Notes: generated by a model not told the origin, from the sequence alone. Shown: positions 33,028-44,500, counted from the stretch's first letter. The stretch is 64,000 nucleotides of DNA from Dendrocalamus latiflorus (GCA_017311315.1 CM029664.1:44298510-44362509), one strand, 5' to 3'. A program made the numbers and translations.

Positions 33028-33972
33028 GAGCAACTCCAGCAGGAGCCCTCAAATCAGAGCCCCTACTTTTGATTTGAGAGCTCTCCCTACTTTTGAGGGC
33101 CCTGATTTTTGAGTTGAACTCCAGCAGAAGCCCTCAAATCAGGGCCCTCAAATTCATTGCAACTGAGAATGACATGTAGGACCCACTCCTCTCCTCCACC
33201 CGCGTCTCCTCCTCTCCTCTCCGCCGCCGCGCTCCTCCTCTCCTCCACTCGCGCCTCCTCCTCTCCTCTCCACCGCCGCGCTCCTCCTCTCCTCCACCCG
33301 CGCCTCCTCCTCTCCTCTCGGCCGCCGCGCTCCTCCTCTCCTCCACCCGCGCCTCCTCCTCTCCTCTCCGCCGCCGCGCCTCCTTCTCTCCTCCACCCGC
33401 GCCTCCTCCTCTCCTCTCAGCCGCCGCGCCTCCTTCTCTCCTCCACCCGTGCCCACCGCTCGGCGCCGCCAATCTCCACCTTCTCCGGCCGCCACGCCTC
33501 CGGATCCTCCTCCGCGCCACCACTTCTCCGCGGACGGCACCACCACAGCGAGGCGGTGGGCGAGCCGAGGCGCCGGGCAGAGGCATCGGGCGCGGCGACG
33601 AGCGAGCGCCGGGTGGAGGCGTCGGGCGAGCGGAGGTGCTGGGCGGAGGCGTCGGGCGAGGCGGCGGGCGAGCTGAGGCGCCGGGCGGAGGAGGCGAGCC
33701 GAGGCGCCAGGCGGAAGAGCCGAGGAAGCGGAGGAGGCGGGGGGCGAGCAGAAGCCGGGAGGCGGGGGCGGGGGATTTTTCACCGAGGCGGGAAAAAACG
33801 GAAGAATGAGAGCCAGAGTAGGGGGCCCCTGGGAATGAGGGCTGGAGGGGGGATTTGAGGGCCTCCTTAAATTTGAGGGCTCTAGTAGGGGCTCTGCTGG
33901 AGTTCTGTTTTTGCCTCAAGCCCTCAAATATGAGGTTTGAGGGCTCAAGTAGGGGCCCTGCTGGAGTTGCTC
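33028..33972. mobile_element. TIR element with GAGCAACTCCAGCAG ends and GC-rich cargo
   Basis: Left end GAGCAACTCCAGCAGGAGCC; right end inverted GAGCAACTCCAGCAGGGCCC. The flanks are TTA and TTT, a possible aged 3-bp PIF/Harbinger duplication. Subterminal CCCTCAAATC repeats occur at both ends. The interior contains a 49-bp minisatellite and GC-rich open frames of low complexity without a known domain. Confidence 0.65.
33190..33450. repeat. 49-bp minisatellite, about five units
   Basis: Units of the form CCTCCACCCGCGCCTCC, TCCTCTCCTCTC, CGCCGCCGCGCTCC follow one another head to tail with few changes. In translation they give arginine/proline-rich repeats. It lies within the TIR element at 33028-33972. 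Confidence 0.8.
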
Positions 33973-34056
33973 TTTGCACCTAAGGCTCATTGCCCCCGTG
34001 CGACTAATCACCGTGAGACCCCCATTGGAGTGTGGCCATATCTCACAGTAGGATCA

Positions 34057-35300
34057 AGGATAATAGAACAAAGGGGTGAATTGGGGATTCTTAAATTCTG
34101 TTGGCTAAAACACAAGTCAAATAGATAATTGCTAGACATATAAATACGAAAAGTAAAGACAAGAGAGATAAACTACAAAGATGACACGTGATGTTTTCCC
34201 ATTGTCTCAAAAACTTACTGGTCTCCTCAAATCCACATTGAAGTAAATTTAAATGAATTGAACTGACTCCATGAAATAAGCCAACCATCTCAAATCCACT
34301 AGGGTTACTCTTCCTCCACTCTAGATGTGGCGAGCACAACACTACTCATAATCGTGCTGAGTCTCTTCACAATGTTCTTTGAAGAAATCACCATACAAAC
34401 TCCTCCAAATTGTCTAGGTGTCGGTATATACCAAGAGTAATAAGCCAGTGACACTTGCTTGAAGGTTTCCAAGTGCTATAATGATCAACTAGATGATGCA
34501 ATATAATTGAATGCTCTCAACAATCTCAAAATGTGAAAATAGAGCAAATGAGTTAAAGAAAGAGTAACAAAAGCTCAATGTATTCAATGAGATCTAAGAG
34601 GAGCTCCTTACAACTGTTGGAGAGGTATTTATAGGCTCCACCTACCAGGATGACCATTGGGGTCAAAATCCCTAAAAATTAGGATATGCGGTACTACCAT
34701 CATGTAATGGCCGGTACTACCACATCTATTGTTTAACAACTACTTAAGATTCATTACATGCATAGAAACTAGCCGTTAAATCAAATTTTGGTAATACCAC
34801 ACTCACAAGGTCCGGTAGTACTGATCATGCGATAGTACCACACTTCAGTTGCGGTAATACTGATTTCCAGAGGAGAGAAAATGCTCTAAAAATACATATA
34901 TCTGGAAATTAGCTATCGCCAACTAAAATGCGGTCATACCGCACTCAGGTAATATTGGACTCTTAGTGCGGTCATACCGCTTAGTGGTACTACCGGCCAA
35001 CAAATGTGATCATATCGCTCTGTGGTACTATCGGTCAACATAAGCAATAGTACCGTTTCAATGAAAGACCAGAAATGCATCTCTCTAGAAAGAAGCCACC
35101 GGCATATAACTGCCAGTAGTACCGATGGAGCAGTACCACCGTTCAAATGCTTGCGGTCATACCGGTTTCTAAAAGAAATTCAGAGAGGATTCCAAACATG
35201 ATGTTTCAAATGCATGCATCAATGATAATCGATCAAAGTGGCACAATGTTAACTTCAAGCTATTAGCCATAACCCCTTCGCCCATTGTACGACTAACAAA
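34057..35300 (-). repeat. Sirevirus-like LTR remnant
   Basis: The order of sequence matches the LTR at 50460-52077: GGATAAT start, GAAACATAAAT-like run, 'GGTCTCC...GTTGAGG'-like run, many GGTACTACCG/GCGGTCATACCG words, and an end similar to GATCCAAATGGCACAA. No internal retroviral region is attached and the far end is missing, so it is a truncated or solo LTR of a related family. Confidence 0.6.
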
Positions 35301-35401
35301 TTGGCACGCCGCAAGACTATTGTGCAAATAGGCGCGCTATAGAATTTCATTAAATAAAAAACTCTACCTGGTCTACACGTCAACAACACCCAAAAGTTTA
35401 G

Positions 35402-35668
35402 GAGGCACTCAGTTTGGCTAAAATGAACTGGTTTATGGATTTTTTTAAACTGTAGTTAGTTTATTTTGCACTGTAACCGCTGATAGTTTTTTTTAACATA
35501 ATTAAAATTAAAAAATAAAAATAGGTTAGTCCATCATAAATAATGTAAATAAATACACTGAAACAATGCAAAGAAAAGACAAAATACTAAAAAACTAAAA
35601 GGCTGAAGAAACAAAATTAAAGAATAATAAATTGGAAGCCAAAACCGAAAGCCGAATCGAGCGGATCC
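35402..35668 (+). mobile_element. MITE of the AAGAACCGG family, copy 5, divergent
   Basis: Begins GGAGGCACTCAGTTTGGCT and ends near GAAAGCCGAATCGAGCGGATC, an imperfect inverted pair. Interior order is as in other copies (TTTTGCACTGTAACCGCTG, AACATAATTAAAATTAAAA, ATAGGTTAGTCC). Confidence 0.6.
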
Positions 35669-36180
35669 TTAGCCCTTGAGACGTGAATAATTGAGCAACG
35701 CACTTGCCAGGAAGGAACCAAGAAGTGGTAGGGGAACATACCCTGGTCAAGTCGAACCGTGACGAACACGGAAGGCGAAAATGCCAATCCACTAGTCGGT
35801 CGTGATTCGTAAATGACGTTAAAAGGTAGGGTCCACCGTTCGTTTCGTCGCTATTGTCGGACGGGTAGACTAGCGACATCTGGTCCCGCTAAGTAATTCT
35901 AAATTTCCAACCCTTCGACTGTCTCACACTCGCACACAAGGATGAGGGTGGATTCATTATATTGATCTTATCTTTCTGTGAGTAGGGTCAGGAGGCTTTA
36001 TTATATGGGATTTGCTAATGTCCGTCGTAATATTTTTTATATGTGTAATATTTTTTTGCTATGTATATAATAAAAAATTGATAAAATTTTAATGTTGCAC
36101 ACATGAAAAATAAAATACTACACATATAAAATCAAAATATTGCACACATGAAATCAACAATATTGCACAAGCAAACACCT
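35669..36180. other. Spacer, nothing recognised
   Basis: Balanced, then strongly AT-rich from 36000. 36080-36170 has several ATATTGCACA(C/T)(A/G)TG-like words. No gene. Confidence 0.45.
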
Positions 36181-36183
36181 ACC

Positions 36184-36620
36184 TCTATGTGTAGCTGGCG
36201 ATGAGTGCGTTCCAGGCGATGCAGTCTCTGACGGGCATTCGGTCGAACACCTTGCGGGTGTCAGTGGGGCAGTGGCACTTGGCGTACATGTTGGCGAGGA
36301 CGTGGTGACGAGGACCTTGAGCCCCGCGCGGTGAGCTGGGCGTGGACAGCGCGGCCATTGGCGAGGTCGGCACAGAGCTTGAGGAGGGAGGTGAAGGAGC
36401 GGAGGACGGGGTGCGTGCCCACGGAGGACATGGTGACAAAGGCAACGAACGTGCCCAGTAGGTTGGATTGCGCGGCCCCGCCCTCGAACGCGCGTGGTGG
36501 GAAGCATCGGCAGGCGGCATACGCGTGGTAGGAGGCGTCGGCGGGAGGAATCTATTAGGGGAATGGAGGAATGGGCTGGTGGTGGCTAGAAGCGCTCGAG
36601 GGGTAGGTGATAGCGGATAC
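36184..36620 (-). pseudogene. PPR protein gene fragment
   Basis: On the minus strand, one phase gives SSVGTHPVLRSFTSLLKLCA and GRAVHAQLTARG, another gives VLANMYAKCH and RKVFDRMPVRDCIAWNALIA. These are typical of plant PLS-type pentatricopeptide-repeat proteins of organelle RNA editing. At least two frameshifts separate the parts, and homology ends in the AT-rich flank at about 36180. The Tat-like retrotransposon lies just beyond its 5' side (36636). Confidence 0.75.
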
Positions 36621-36635
36621 ATTTGATATGGTTTT

Positions 36636-36884
36636 TGCTGTAGGGGTGGCCCCCACCTAAACCCAGCAGGCCTGGTAGAAGGTTATAAAGCCCAGAATGG
36701 GCCATGTGTAATGACATAAGTGCCCCTGAAGGGGATACTCAGATGTAAGGGTATAATTGTAAAAGCACTCCCCATGTATATATATATGGAATACAGGCCA
36801 GGGGGGGGACCCAAGCCATTACCGATCACACTCTCCCAACTCTCCACTACCACATCTCTCTCTGTTTGGTCTGTAACCACAACA
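36636..36884 (+). repeat. Tat-like 5' LTR
   Basis: Starts TGCTGTAGGGGTGG and ends TAACCACAACA. It contains a TATATATATATGG stretch. 249 bp, matched by 46192-46440. Confidence 0.93.
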
Positions 36885-36886
36885 GT

Positions 36887-36903
36887 TGGCGCCGTCCGTG
36901 GGG
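36887..36903 (+). promoter_or_regulatory. Tat-like primer binding site
   Basis: TGGCGCCGTCCGTGGGG starts two bases after the 5' LTR. The same type of site is usual in Tat-lineage plant elements. I do not name the tRNA. Confidence 0.75.
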
Positions 36904-36932
36904 AGGACAGGAGCTAGCCTGAAATTCGAAGA

Positions 36933-38636
36933 ATGGCACCGAAAAAAGCTTCGTCGACGGCGGCGAAGGGGAAAAAGGCGGCTGGGTCGGAGCGTCGCAT
37001 GGGTACCAGGGCTTCGGCATCGGCTGTTGCGGGCGTGAGTGACGACGCAAGCGCGGCGGTCGAGGACGTCGACGCTCGCGCTGTGACGACCGACCCCGCC
37101 ACCGGCGCTGTGACGACCGGCCCCGCCACTGCCGCTGCGACGACCGGGCCCGCCACCGGCGCTACGACGACTGGCCCCGCCACTGCCGCTGCGACGACCA
37201 GCTCCGCCACTGACCCCGTCACCGACGCGACAGCGGCCAACCTTGCCGCCTTCGCCGCAACGCTCGCAGGTAGCGTGGACAGGGCGGCGGGAGGTAGCCA
37301 CAACGGAGCGACCGGCAGCTCGGGAGCTCGTGACGCGATCGTACCCGCGCCGACCCGCCCGCTGGGTGCGCTGGCGGCCCCGCCCACGTCGCCGGTGGAA
37401 AGCACCCTGCTCGCGGCCCTCAAAGCGTTCCAACAGGAGCTAGGGGATCTTCGCAGGGCTGTCCGAAACATGCAAGAGGTTCGGAGCCAGCAGACCGCAC
37501 CAGTGGCCGTGCCGGAGCCCACGCCGGAAAGGGCAGACAGCCGCGACGCCCCCACATCCAGCCGTGTGCCGCTGCGACGCGTCGATCCAGAGTCCCCGCT
37601 TTCGGTAGGACTACAGCACGCGGCGTGGCCCGAAGACTTCAAATACCCCAGCGTCATCGAGCCCTACAAAGGAGACACGGACCCTCGCGAGTTCGTGCGT
37701 GTCTACGAAACCGCAATCGAGGCCGCGGGTAGAGACGACACCACAAAGGCGAAGGGACTCCCCCTCGCGTTGCAGGGAGTGGCGCTCTCCTGGTTCTTTA
37801 CCATAGAGCCAAACTCCATCTACGCGTGGGAGAAGATCCGCGACCGCCTTCACAACAAGTTCCAAGGAAATTATGTTGAGCGGGTCGACGCGGACCAACT
37901 CTTCGCCGTGAAGCAGAAACCCTCGGAGAAGCTCAGGGACTACTTCAAACGCTTCGCGAAAATACGCTGTCAAGTCAAAGACGTTAACGAAATCACCGTT
38001 GTCAATGCGGCCATACAGGGCCTTCGCCCGGGCCCGATGGCCGAGTACAACACACAAAAGCCAATCAAGACAGTGACGAAGCTCTTCGACAAAATGGAGG
38101 AATACGCCAGGGCGGAAGAAGACGCGCGGCGACGACAAGGTGATGATTCCGACACCAACCAGGCCAATGCCTCGGCGAAAACTGAAGATCCGCCGAAGGA
38201 CGGTTCTTCGAAGGGAAAACGTAAGGAGTCGTCCAAGGATGCGCCTGAGCGCAAAGACACCCCGCACAAGGAGTCATCCGATGGGCCCAAGCGCGGCCAG
38301 CAGAAGTCGCGGCGAGGCCGGTACGTCCTCGATATCGAAAGCGGTTCCGAAGAAAGCGCTCCCGCAGGTCGTGGCGGTCGGGGGCGCCGCGGCCGGGGGC
38401 GCAGCCGTGGCCGGGGCCGCGACGACAGAGGCCGTGGAGATTACGACGACCAGCACCAAGGGCTGTGGTGCGCAGTCCACGGTCGCGGCACCCACGACAC
38501 GCGCACGTGCACCTCTATCGCGGCGCTCCACCAGAGCGTCACCCGGGACAGGAACCTGGAGGCACGCCCGCCCGTGGTGGCCCACGTACAGCACCCATAC
38601 GAAGCCCCCACGCACATCCAAGTACAAGGGGCGTAG
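36933..38636 (+). CDS. Gypsy gag polyprotein
   Basis: 567 residues. Residues 10-130 form an alanine/threonine-rich leader with a TGPATGA-like repeated motif (about residues 45-90). The retrotransposon gag core is at about 230-390: PSVIEPYKGDTDPREFVRVY, LQGVALSWFFTIEPNSIYAW, DYFKRFAKIRCQVKDVNEI and AAIQGLRPG. The C-terminus is very basic with RGGRGRRGRGRSRGRGRDD and ends with a CAVHGRGTHDTRTC zinc-knuckle-like motif. It ends in TAG. The same frame continues into protease after a second TAG near 38676. Confidence 0.92.
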   Translation: MAPKKASSTAAKGKKAAGSERRMGTRASASAVAGVSDDASAAVEDVDARAVTTDPATGAVTTGPATAAATTGPATGATTTGPATAAATTSSATDPVTDATAANLAAFAATLAGSVDRAAGGSHNGATGSSGARDAIVPAPTRPLGALAAPPTSPVESTLLAALKAFQQELGDLRRAVRNMQEVRSQQTAPVAVPEPTPERADSRDAPTSSRVPLRRVDPESPLSVGLQHAAWPEDFKYPSVIEPYKGDTDPREFVRVYETAIEAAGRDDTTKAKGLPLALQGVALSWFFTIEPNSIYAWEKIRDRLHNKFQGNYVERVDADQLFAVKQKPSEKLRDYFKRFAKIRCQVKDVNEITVVNAAIQGLRPGPMAEYNTQKPIKTVTKLFDKMEEYARAEEDARRRQGDDSDTNQANASAKTEDPPKDGSSKGKRKESSKDAPERKDTPHKESSDGPKRGQQKSRRGRYVLDIESGSEESAPAGRGGRGRRGRGRSRGRGRDDRGRGDYDDQHQGLWCAVHGRGTHDTRTCTSIAALHQSVTRDRNLEARPPVVAHVQHPYEAPTHIQVQGA

Positions 38637-38639
38637 CCC

Positions 38640-39365
38640 CACGAGGGCCCTCTGCGGAATCAGGCCCATGTGCAGTAGCCTCGGGAGGGTCTCCTGCAAC
38701 TGCAGGCCCCGGAGGCCGCCCACCACAGGGTTATCAACGTCATCTCCGGGGGCTCCTCACTGGGGTTCGCCTCGGCACGGCAACGGAAGGCCTACATACG
38801 GAGGCTGCATCACGTGGCGGCGTACCCAGCGCAGACACCGCCGGACTGGGTACAGCACGAGGTCACGTTCACACCCGCCGACGCCCAAGGCGTGGAGCTT
38901 CCTCACCACGACCCCCTGGTCGTCCGGGTCGTTATAGCGGGATGCGACGTGGGACGTGCCCTCGTTGACGGTGGCAGCTCCGCGAACATCCTGTTCGCGG
39001 CAGCCTTCGACCAGATGGGGATTCCCCGAAGCCGCCTCGGCCCGTCGGGAGTCCCGCTGCAAGGATTCGGAGGACAACCTCTACGGGCGCTTGGCCAAAT
39101 ATGCCTTCAGGTCTCCTTCGGCCAGGGCGACAATGAAAGGGTCGAAGATGCCACATTCGACGTCGTCGATCTCCCATACCCTTACAACACCATACTGGGG
39201 CGTCCAATCCTTAACTCCTTCGGGGCGGTATCGCATCACGGCTATTTATACATGAAGCTCCTGGGGCTGTGGGCCATCATTACCGTTCGTGGCGACCAGG
39301 ACATGGCCCGGCGCATCGAGCATGGCACTAGATATCCCCATCGCGGCGATCAGCGGCACACTTAG
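38640..39365 (+). pseudogene. Gypsy protease region, in frame with gag after two TAG codons
   Basis: This frame is the same as that of gag. It encodes HRVINVISGGSSLGFASA, then RVVIAGCDVGRALVDGGSSA with NILF (aspartic-protease active-site region), and PYNTILGRPILNSFGAVSHH near the end. It stops at about 39365. Beyond this nothing resembling RT can be read. Two amber codons lie between gag and this region. They may be decay or a readthrough arrangement. In the Tat lineage the active-site motif is often DGG, so that residue is not odd. Confidence 0.75.
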
Positions 39366-39604
39366 GGTCGGCACCGCAGCGCGGGGACCCACGGCGTCAT
39401 TCGGGGACGGCTTGGCAAGCCTTACAGATAGTACCCCTACTAGAGGCTCCGGCCGCGCCGAACACAAATGGTTAGTACCTCCGCCATATGTAATCGCTCA
39501 CCCGCGCAAATGGCAATGTAATAAAGTTCCATTTGTCGCCAACCTATTATCATTATGCAAAAATACGCGGTGAGAGCGTGCGGAGGCTTCGCCTACGCGC
39601 GTCC

Positions 39605-40090
39605 TCCCGGAGTATAAACAGAAGACGCACGTCCGCGTGTGCACTCTCCGTCAAAGATACGGGTATGAGTATAAACTGGAGACGCACGTTCGCGTGTGCA
39701 CTCTCCGTAGCCAGGGGTACGGGTATGAGTATAAACCGAAGACGCACGTTCGCGTGTGCACTCTCCGTAGCCAGGGGTACGGGTATGAGTATAAACCGAA
39801 GACGCACGTTCGCGTGTGCACTCTCCGTAGCCAGGGGTACGGGTATGAGTATAAACCGAAGACGCACGTCCGCGTGTGCACTCCCCGTCAAAGACACGGG
39901 TATGAGTATAAACCGAAGACGCACGTTCACGTGTGCACTCTCCGTAGCCAGGGGTACAGGTATGAGTATAAACCGAAGACGCACGTCCGCGTGTGCACTT
40001 CCCGCCAAAGATACGGGTATGAGTATAAACCGAAGACGCACGTTCGCGTGTGCACTCTCTGTTAAAGACACGGGCATGAGTATAAACAAA
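39605..40090 (+). repeat. Tandem array 1: eight units of 57 or 60 bp
   Basis: GAGTATAAA starts lie at 39610, 39667, 39727, 39787, 39847, 39904, 39964, 40021 and 40078, so spacing is 57 or 60, always a multiple of three. Each unit has AAGACGCACGT, CGCGTGTGCACTC and either a CGTAGCCAGGGGTACGGGT or a shorter TCAAAGATACGGGT end. Frames on both strands stay open through the array, giving RRRTFACALSVARGTGMSIN-type repeats on the plus strand. Confidence 0.92.
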
Positions 40091-40125
40091 GACGTGTGGG
40101 GGGACGTCTCTGCACGCACTTTACG

Positions 40126-40620
40126 GAGTATAAATAAGACGCGGATGTTCTCCCTGCGCACTCTACTGAGTATAAACAAGACGCGAACCCCGCGCACGCC
40201 GGGGACTTCGTCCCTGTGCATACTCGACGGAGTATAAATAAGACGCGGATGTTCTCCCTGCGCACTCTACTGAGTATAAACAAGACGCGAACCCCGCGCA
40301 CGTTGGGGACTTCGTCCCTGTGCGTACTCTACGGAGTATAAATAAGACGCGGATGTTCTCCCTGCGCACTCTACTGAGTATAAACAAGACGCGAACCCCG
40401 CGCACGCCGGGGACTTCGTCCCTATGCGTACTCTACGGAGTATAAATAAGACGCGGATGTTCTCCCTGCGCACTCTACTGAGTATAAACAAGACGCGAAC
40501 CCCGCGCACGCCAGGGACTTCGTCCCTGTGCGTACTCTACGGAGTATAAATAAGACGCGGATGCTCTCCCTGCGCACTCTACGGAGTATAACTAAGACGC
40601 GAATGCTGTCCCTGTGCGCT
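40126..40620 (+). repeat. Tandem array 2: 104-bp units
   Basis: GAGTATAAATAAGACGCGG at 40126, 40230, 40334, 40438 and 40542, exactly 104 bp apart. Each unit contains a second GAGTATAAACAAGACGCGA, so the 104-bp unit is itself a two-part unit. It shares the GAGTATAAA core with array 1, which suggests common origin. Confidence 0.92.
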
Positions 40621-40839
40621 GGGCAAAACGCAAACGCGGCGTGAACCTTGCATGGCTGTCGATCGCGCACCTTCCAGCGCGTCGAAGCTCGCCTTTGCAC
40701 ACCACGGGACGTGTACGCAAGGCGCACCGTGGAGGCCAGCTCTGAGAGCTTCAAGGAATACCGACGCAGCGCGCCAGAGGCTGACCCCAGCGACGGCGCG
40801 CGCGGGGTACAGGGTACACAGAGGCTACCCCCACCTCGG

Positions 40840-41240
40840 GGTAGGGGGTGTGGAGGTCCGCCTTCGCACGCGCCAGTCTACGGACTTTAAACAGGTCGTA
40901 GTGCGGAGGTCTGCCTTCGCACGCGCCAGTCTGCCGACTTTAAATAGGTCGTAGTGCGGAGGTCCGCCTTCGCACGCGCCAGTCTGCGGACTTTAAACAG
41001 GTCGTAGTGCGGAGGTCTGCCTTCGCACGCGCCAGTCTACGGACTTTAAACAGGTCGTAGTGCGGAGGTCCGCCTTCGCACGCGCCAGTCTACGGACTTT
41101 AAACAGGTCGTAGTGCGGAGGTCCGCCTTCGCACGCGCTAGTCTACGGACTTTAAACAGGTCGTAGTGCGGAGGTCCGCCTTCGCACGCGCCAGTCTACG
41201 GACTCTAAACAAGCCGTAGCGTCGAGGTCCGCCTCCGCAC
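40840..41240 (+). repeat. Tandem array 3: 53-bp units
   Basis: Units start near 40881, 40934, 40987, 41040, 41093, 41146 and 41199. Each reads GGACTTTAAACAGGTCGTAG, then GCGGAGGTC, then GCCTTCGCACGCGCCAGTCT. Little divergence between units. Confidence 0.92.
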
Positions 41241-41599
41241 AACAAGGCCCTGGGAGTGCTCGCCCGCCCGAAGCACAGCGCGCAGCGCATATCCTAATTG
41301 CCAGATGTATACATCGGGAAAAGTTTACAAGTACAAAGGCCCGCCAGCATATCTCCTGCGCTAAGCCGTTACTCGGCGGGCTCGTCCTTAACACGCGCTA
41401 TGGTCGGGACCTCGCCTGAAGAGGGTCGGCCCGCCCAAAAGTTCAGCGACTCCTCTGCCCTTTGCCAGCGTCGAAGGCGCCGCCGGGTTGCAAGGCCGGA
41501 CGCAAGCAGTCGTCCCCAGCAAGGAAGCTGCCCGGGGCACAGGTCAAATGGTCAGTTCGTAGAACAAACGCGCATTTTATTCACAAAAAGGGGCGGACA

Positions 41600-44500
41600 T
41601 TACAACGCACGCCTACACCTAGCCACCCCGCCGTCGCACCTATGAATCCTCGGCGCCTTCGGAGGTCCCACCGCCATCCCGTCGCGTCGGGGGACCCCGT
41701 CCAGAAATTGGCCGAGGCTCTCCTCCCCGTAAAGGGACTTTCGGAGCTCGACCTGTGTGGCGGCCACTCCAGCGTAGTCCCAGATCCGCTCGTAGAAGTG
41801 CTTTACGGCGCGACGAATGGCGCGGACGGCGCCGGACATTACTCCAGCCCCGCCGGGCATCTCCAGTCGGGGGTCCTCCAGCCCGGCGATGTGCGTGCAA
41901 CCACGGTGCCGTAGGAGCGCGCACACCATACAAGACGCCACATAAGCACAGTGGTCGCCGAAGTTCGTCGCGGCACCCCGCGCAGCATCGGCGACATCTT
42001 TAATCCAACGAAGGGTCCGCAACAGCTCCTCCGGGCCGAAGGCGTGGTCCGGCACTTTGGCCACAAGCCCTTGGAGGTGGCTTTCCAGCGCTTGCATGGC
42101 ATCCCATGCAACCACCGAAGCCTCGCCAAGCGTCCGGTCGCGCTCCGCTAGAGTTAAGGCGAGTTCACCTTTTTTCTTTTCTAGCGAGGCGACTTGTTGC
42201 AGAAGGCCGTCTCGCTCCGCCGCGAACTCCCGCCGCATCACCTCCGCGGCCGACTCCCGCGCCGAAGCGGCAAGTCCCTCGGCGTGCGCCTTCACCGCAG
42301 CGCACTCCGCTTCCAGCTGACGGATGCAGGCATCCTGGGCGGAACGAGTCCCCGTGGCTTCGCGTAGCTCCTCCTCGGCGACCCGCAGCCTATCTTCGAG
42401 CGCCCTTTGCGCATGAACATAGGGCGTTTGCAGGGCCTGCCCCAGCACTAGTGTCTGTAGGGCAGAACGACTTAGCGAGCTCAGCATGGCCAAGCATTAT
42501 TGCATAAGTAGGTACTTACCCTCACCCCCGACACCTCGAAGGCGTCCCCGAGACGCTCCACCCCGTAGGTATGAAGCGCCTGCTGGCTGACGCTGGCGGC
42601 CGCGTCATCCACGATCCCATGCCACGCCCTCAGCGTCTCAGACGGAGGAACGAAGTCCGCGGGACTCGGGCGCACGACGTTCGTGCCGCCGGCGCCAGGA
42701 CCTCCATGTCCCGGCAAAGGCTCCTCCAGAATAATTAACGCTGCAGACAGGGACGCAGGTGAGCACCGCAAGGCGCAACAAAGAAAACACCAGGGAAGCC
42801 AAACCACCTTACCTTCAGTAGGGGAAGGAGGGCTCCGGGGGCCTGCCCCCTAGAACCGGGCGGAATAACGGTGGCGCAAGTACCCGCGGAAGGCGTGGTC
42901 CCGCCGAGAGCAGAAGCCTCCGCGTTAGAGGCCGGCGCCGACCGTTCCTGCACGGCGGATGGCGCGGCCTGGAGGGCAAAGGGAGTGCGCGCCGCAGGAA
43001 CTTCGGTATATGCATCGGAGTCCCACAAGCTCCCGATGCCCGTCGCTACGACGAATCCCCTTGACGTCCGGTGGAGCTCCGGCCGCAGACACGGCCGCTT
43101 AGCCGGAGCAAGGGGCGACGACACCGCTCTAGCAGCTGCTGCCGGAGAGGCCCCCGCGACTGCAGCACCCGAGGGCGAAGCCCCCGCCATGGCAACCTCG
43201 GTGGGGGGCACCCCGGTTTTGGCCGCAGCTGCAGCTGAAGACCCAGCTCCGCGCGCCTCCACGGAGGGCGTCTCCGGCATTATGGCGTCCACGGCGGAAG
43301 GCACCACCTCAGCACCGCCGGTCCGTTCGGATCCTGTCTCGACGACCACCACGGGTGACGAGACTTCTCCTCTCCAGCTGCTCGTGGCGGGTTCGCCGTC
43401 CAAGGCACCCGCCGAAGATCCGTCGCCCCCGGTGTCCGCGCCATCCAAGCCGGAATCGGCGTACCTCGCCGAATCCGACTCGACGTCTGCCGTGCCATTG
43501 GGAGCGCTGGCAGCGGCACTGGCAGCTGCTACACCAAGCACGGCAGACGCTCCACCTCGGCCCCTCTTGCGAGACGGCGCCTTCTTCCTCGTCGCGCCGT
43601 CGTCTTGATGTGGCAAGGCCGGCTCAGCACGCTCAGGCACGGCAAGGCCCAGGGCCTCGCACACGCGGTTTATCCGCCCCAGCCCCGCCTTGGCGGTAGC
43701 GGACGCGCGCTGCTCGTGCTCCCTGCCGGTATACGGCCCCAGGAATACGCGCGCGGCCTGCTCTGCATCCTCCAAGCGAATCCTTAAAGCAAAGCAGGAT
43801 ATAAGATCAACCTATAATGCATTTCGCGTGAGCAAAGGGGAGATGCGGTCGAGGCTTACGAAGACCGGAGGGTGCCGGCAGTGAGCAGACCCACGGCGAA
43901 ACATTGTCATCTCGACGCTTCTCGGCGGCAAGGCGCCAGTCACTGGCGAGCGGTGCCACGCCGTACATCACGTACTCCTCGGCGAGGTCACGCATGTTCA
44001 AACGGGTGGGCACGCCTACGAGCCGCCGGGCCCTCCGCCTGTCCTCGTCGTCGAGCGTCCGGCCGGGCGAGGTCTTGAACGCGATCGGCCGGCCCGTGCA
44101 CTCAAGGCTGCTCCCGCTCTCCACGCGGTGGTAGAACCACCGCTTCATCCAGTGAGACTCCCACTTCCCGCGAGTGGAGTTCGCAGGGAAGAGCTTGCTG
44201 CAAGTTGACCGAAGAATAAAGGTGACGCTGCCGAAGTTCGACAGCGTCCTGTCCTTCCGATCCTTGCGCTGGCACCGTGCCTCGTGCAGGTAGGCGAACA
44301 ACGAAGCACTAGGCCAGCACGCTCCCGAGCGCAAGGCCCAACTGTACACCGCGAGCCGGGCCACGGCATTCGGAGTCAGTTGCGCTAGCTCCAGCCCGAA
44401 GGTCCGCAGCACATCGCCCACGATCGCCGCCGCCGGGATGCGGAGCTCCGCGTCGAAAAATGCAACGAATACGAGCGCCTCCGACCTCTCGGGGCGCGGT

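Noticed and set aside
39533..40237. Open frame of 234 codons through array 1 as a host gene
   Set aside because: It is read from tandem repeats inside the Tat-like element and is open on both strands. It is reported as a repeat property only.
39605..40620. Regular repeats that could be mistaken for a CRISPR array
   Set aside because: Units are contiguous and nearly the same over their full length without unique spacers, and they sit inside an LTR retrotransposon of a plant.
43783..43859. Firm intron call in the antisense gene
   Set aside because: Good GT-AG borders, but joining does not keep the frame with the next open part in this copy, so it was kept as a possibility only.
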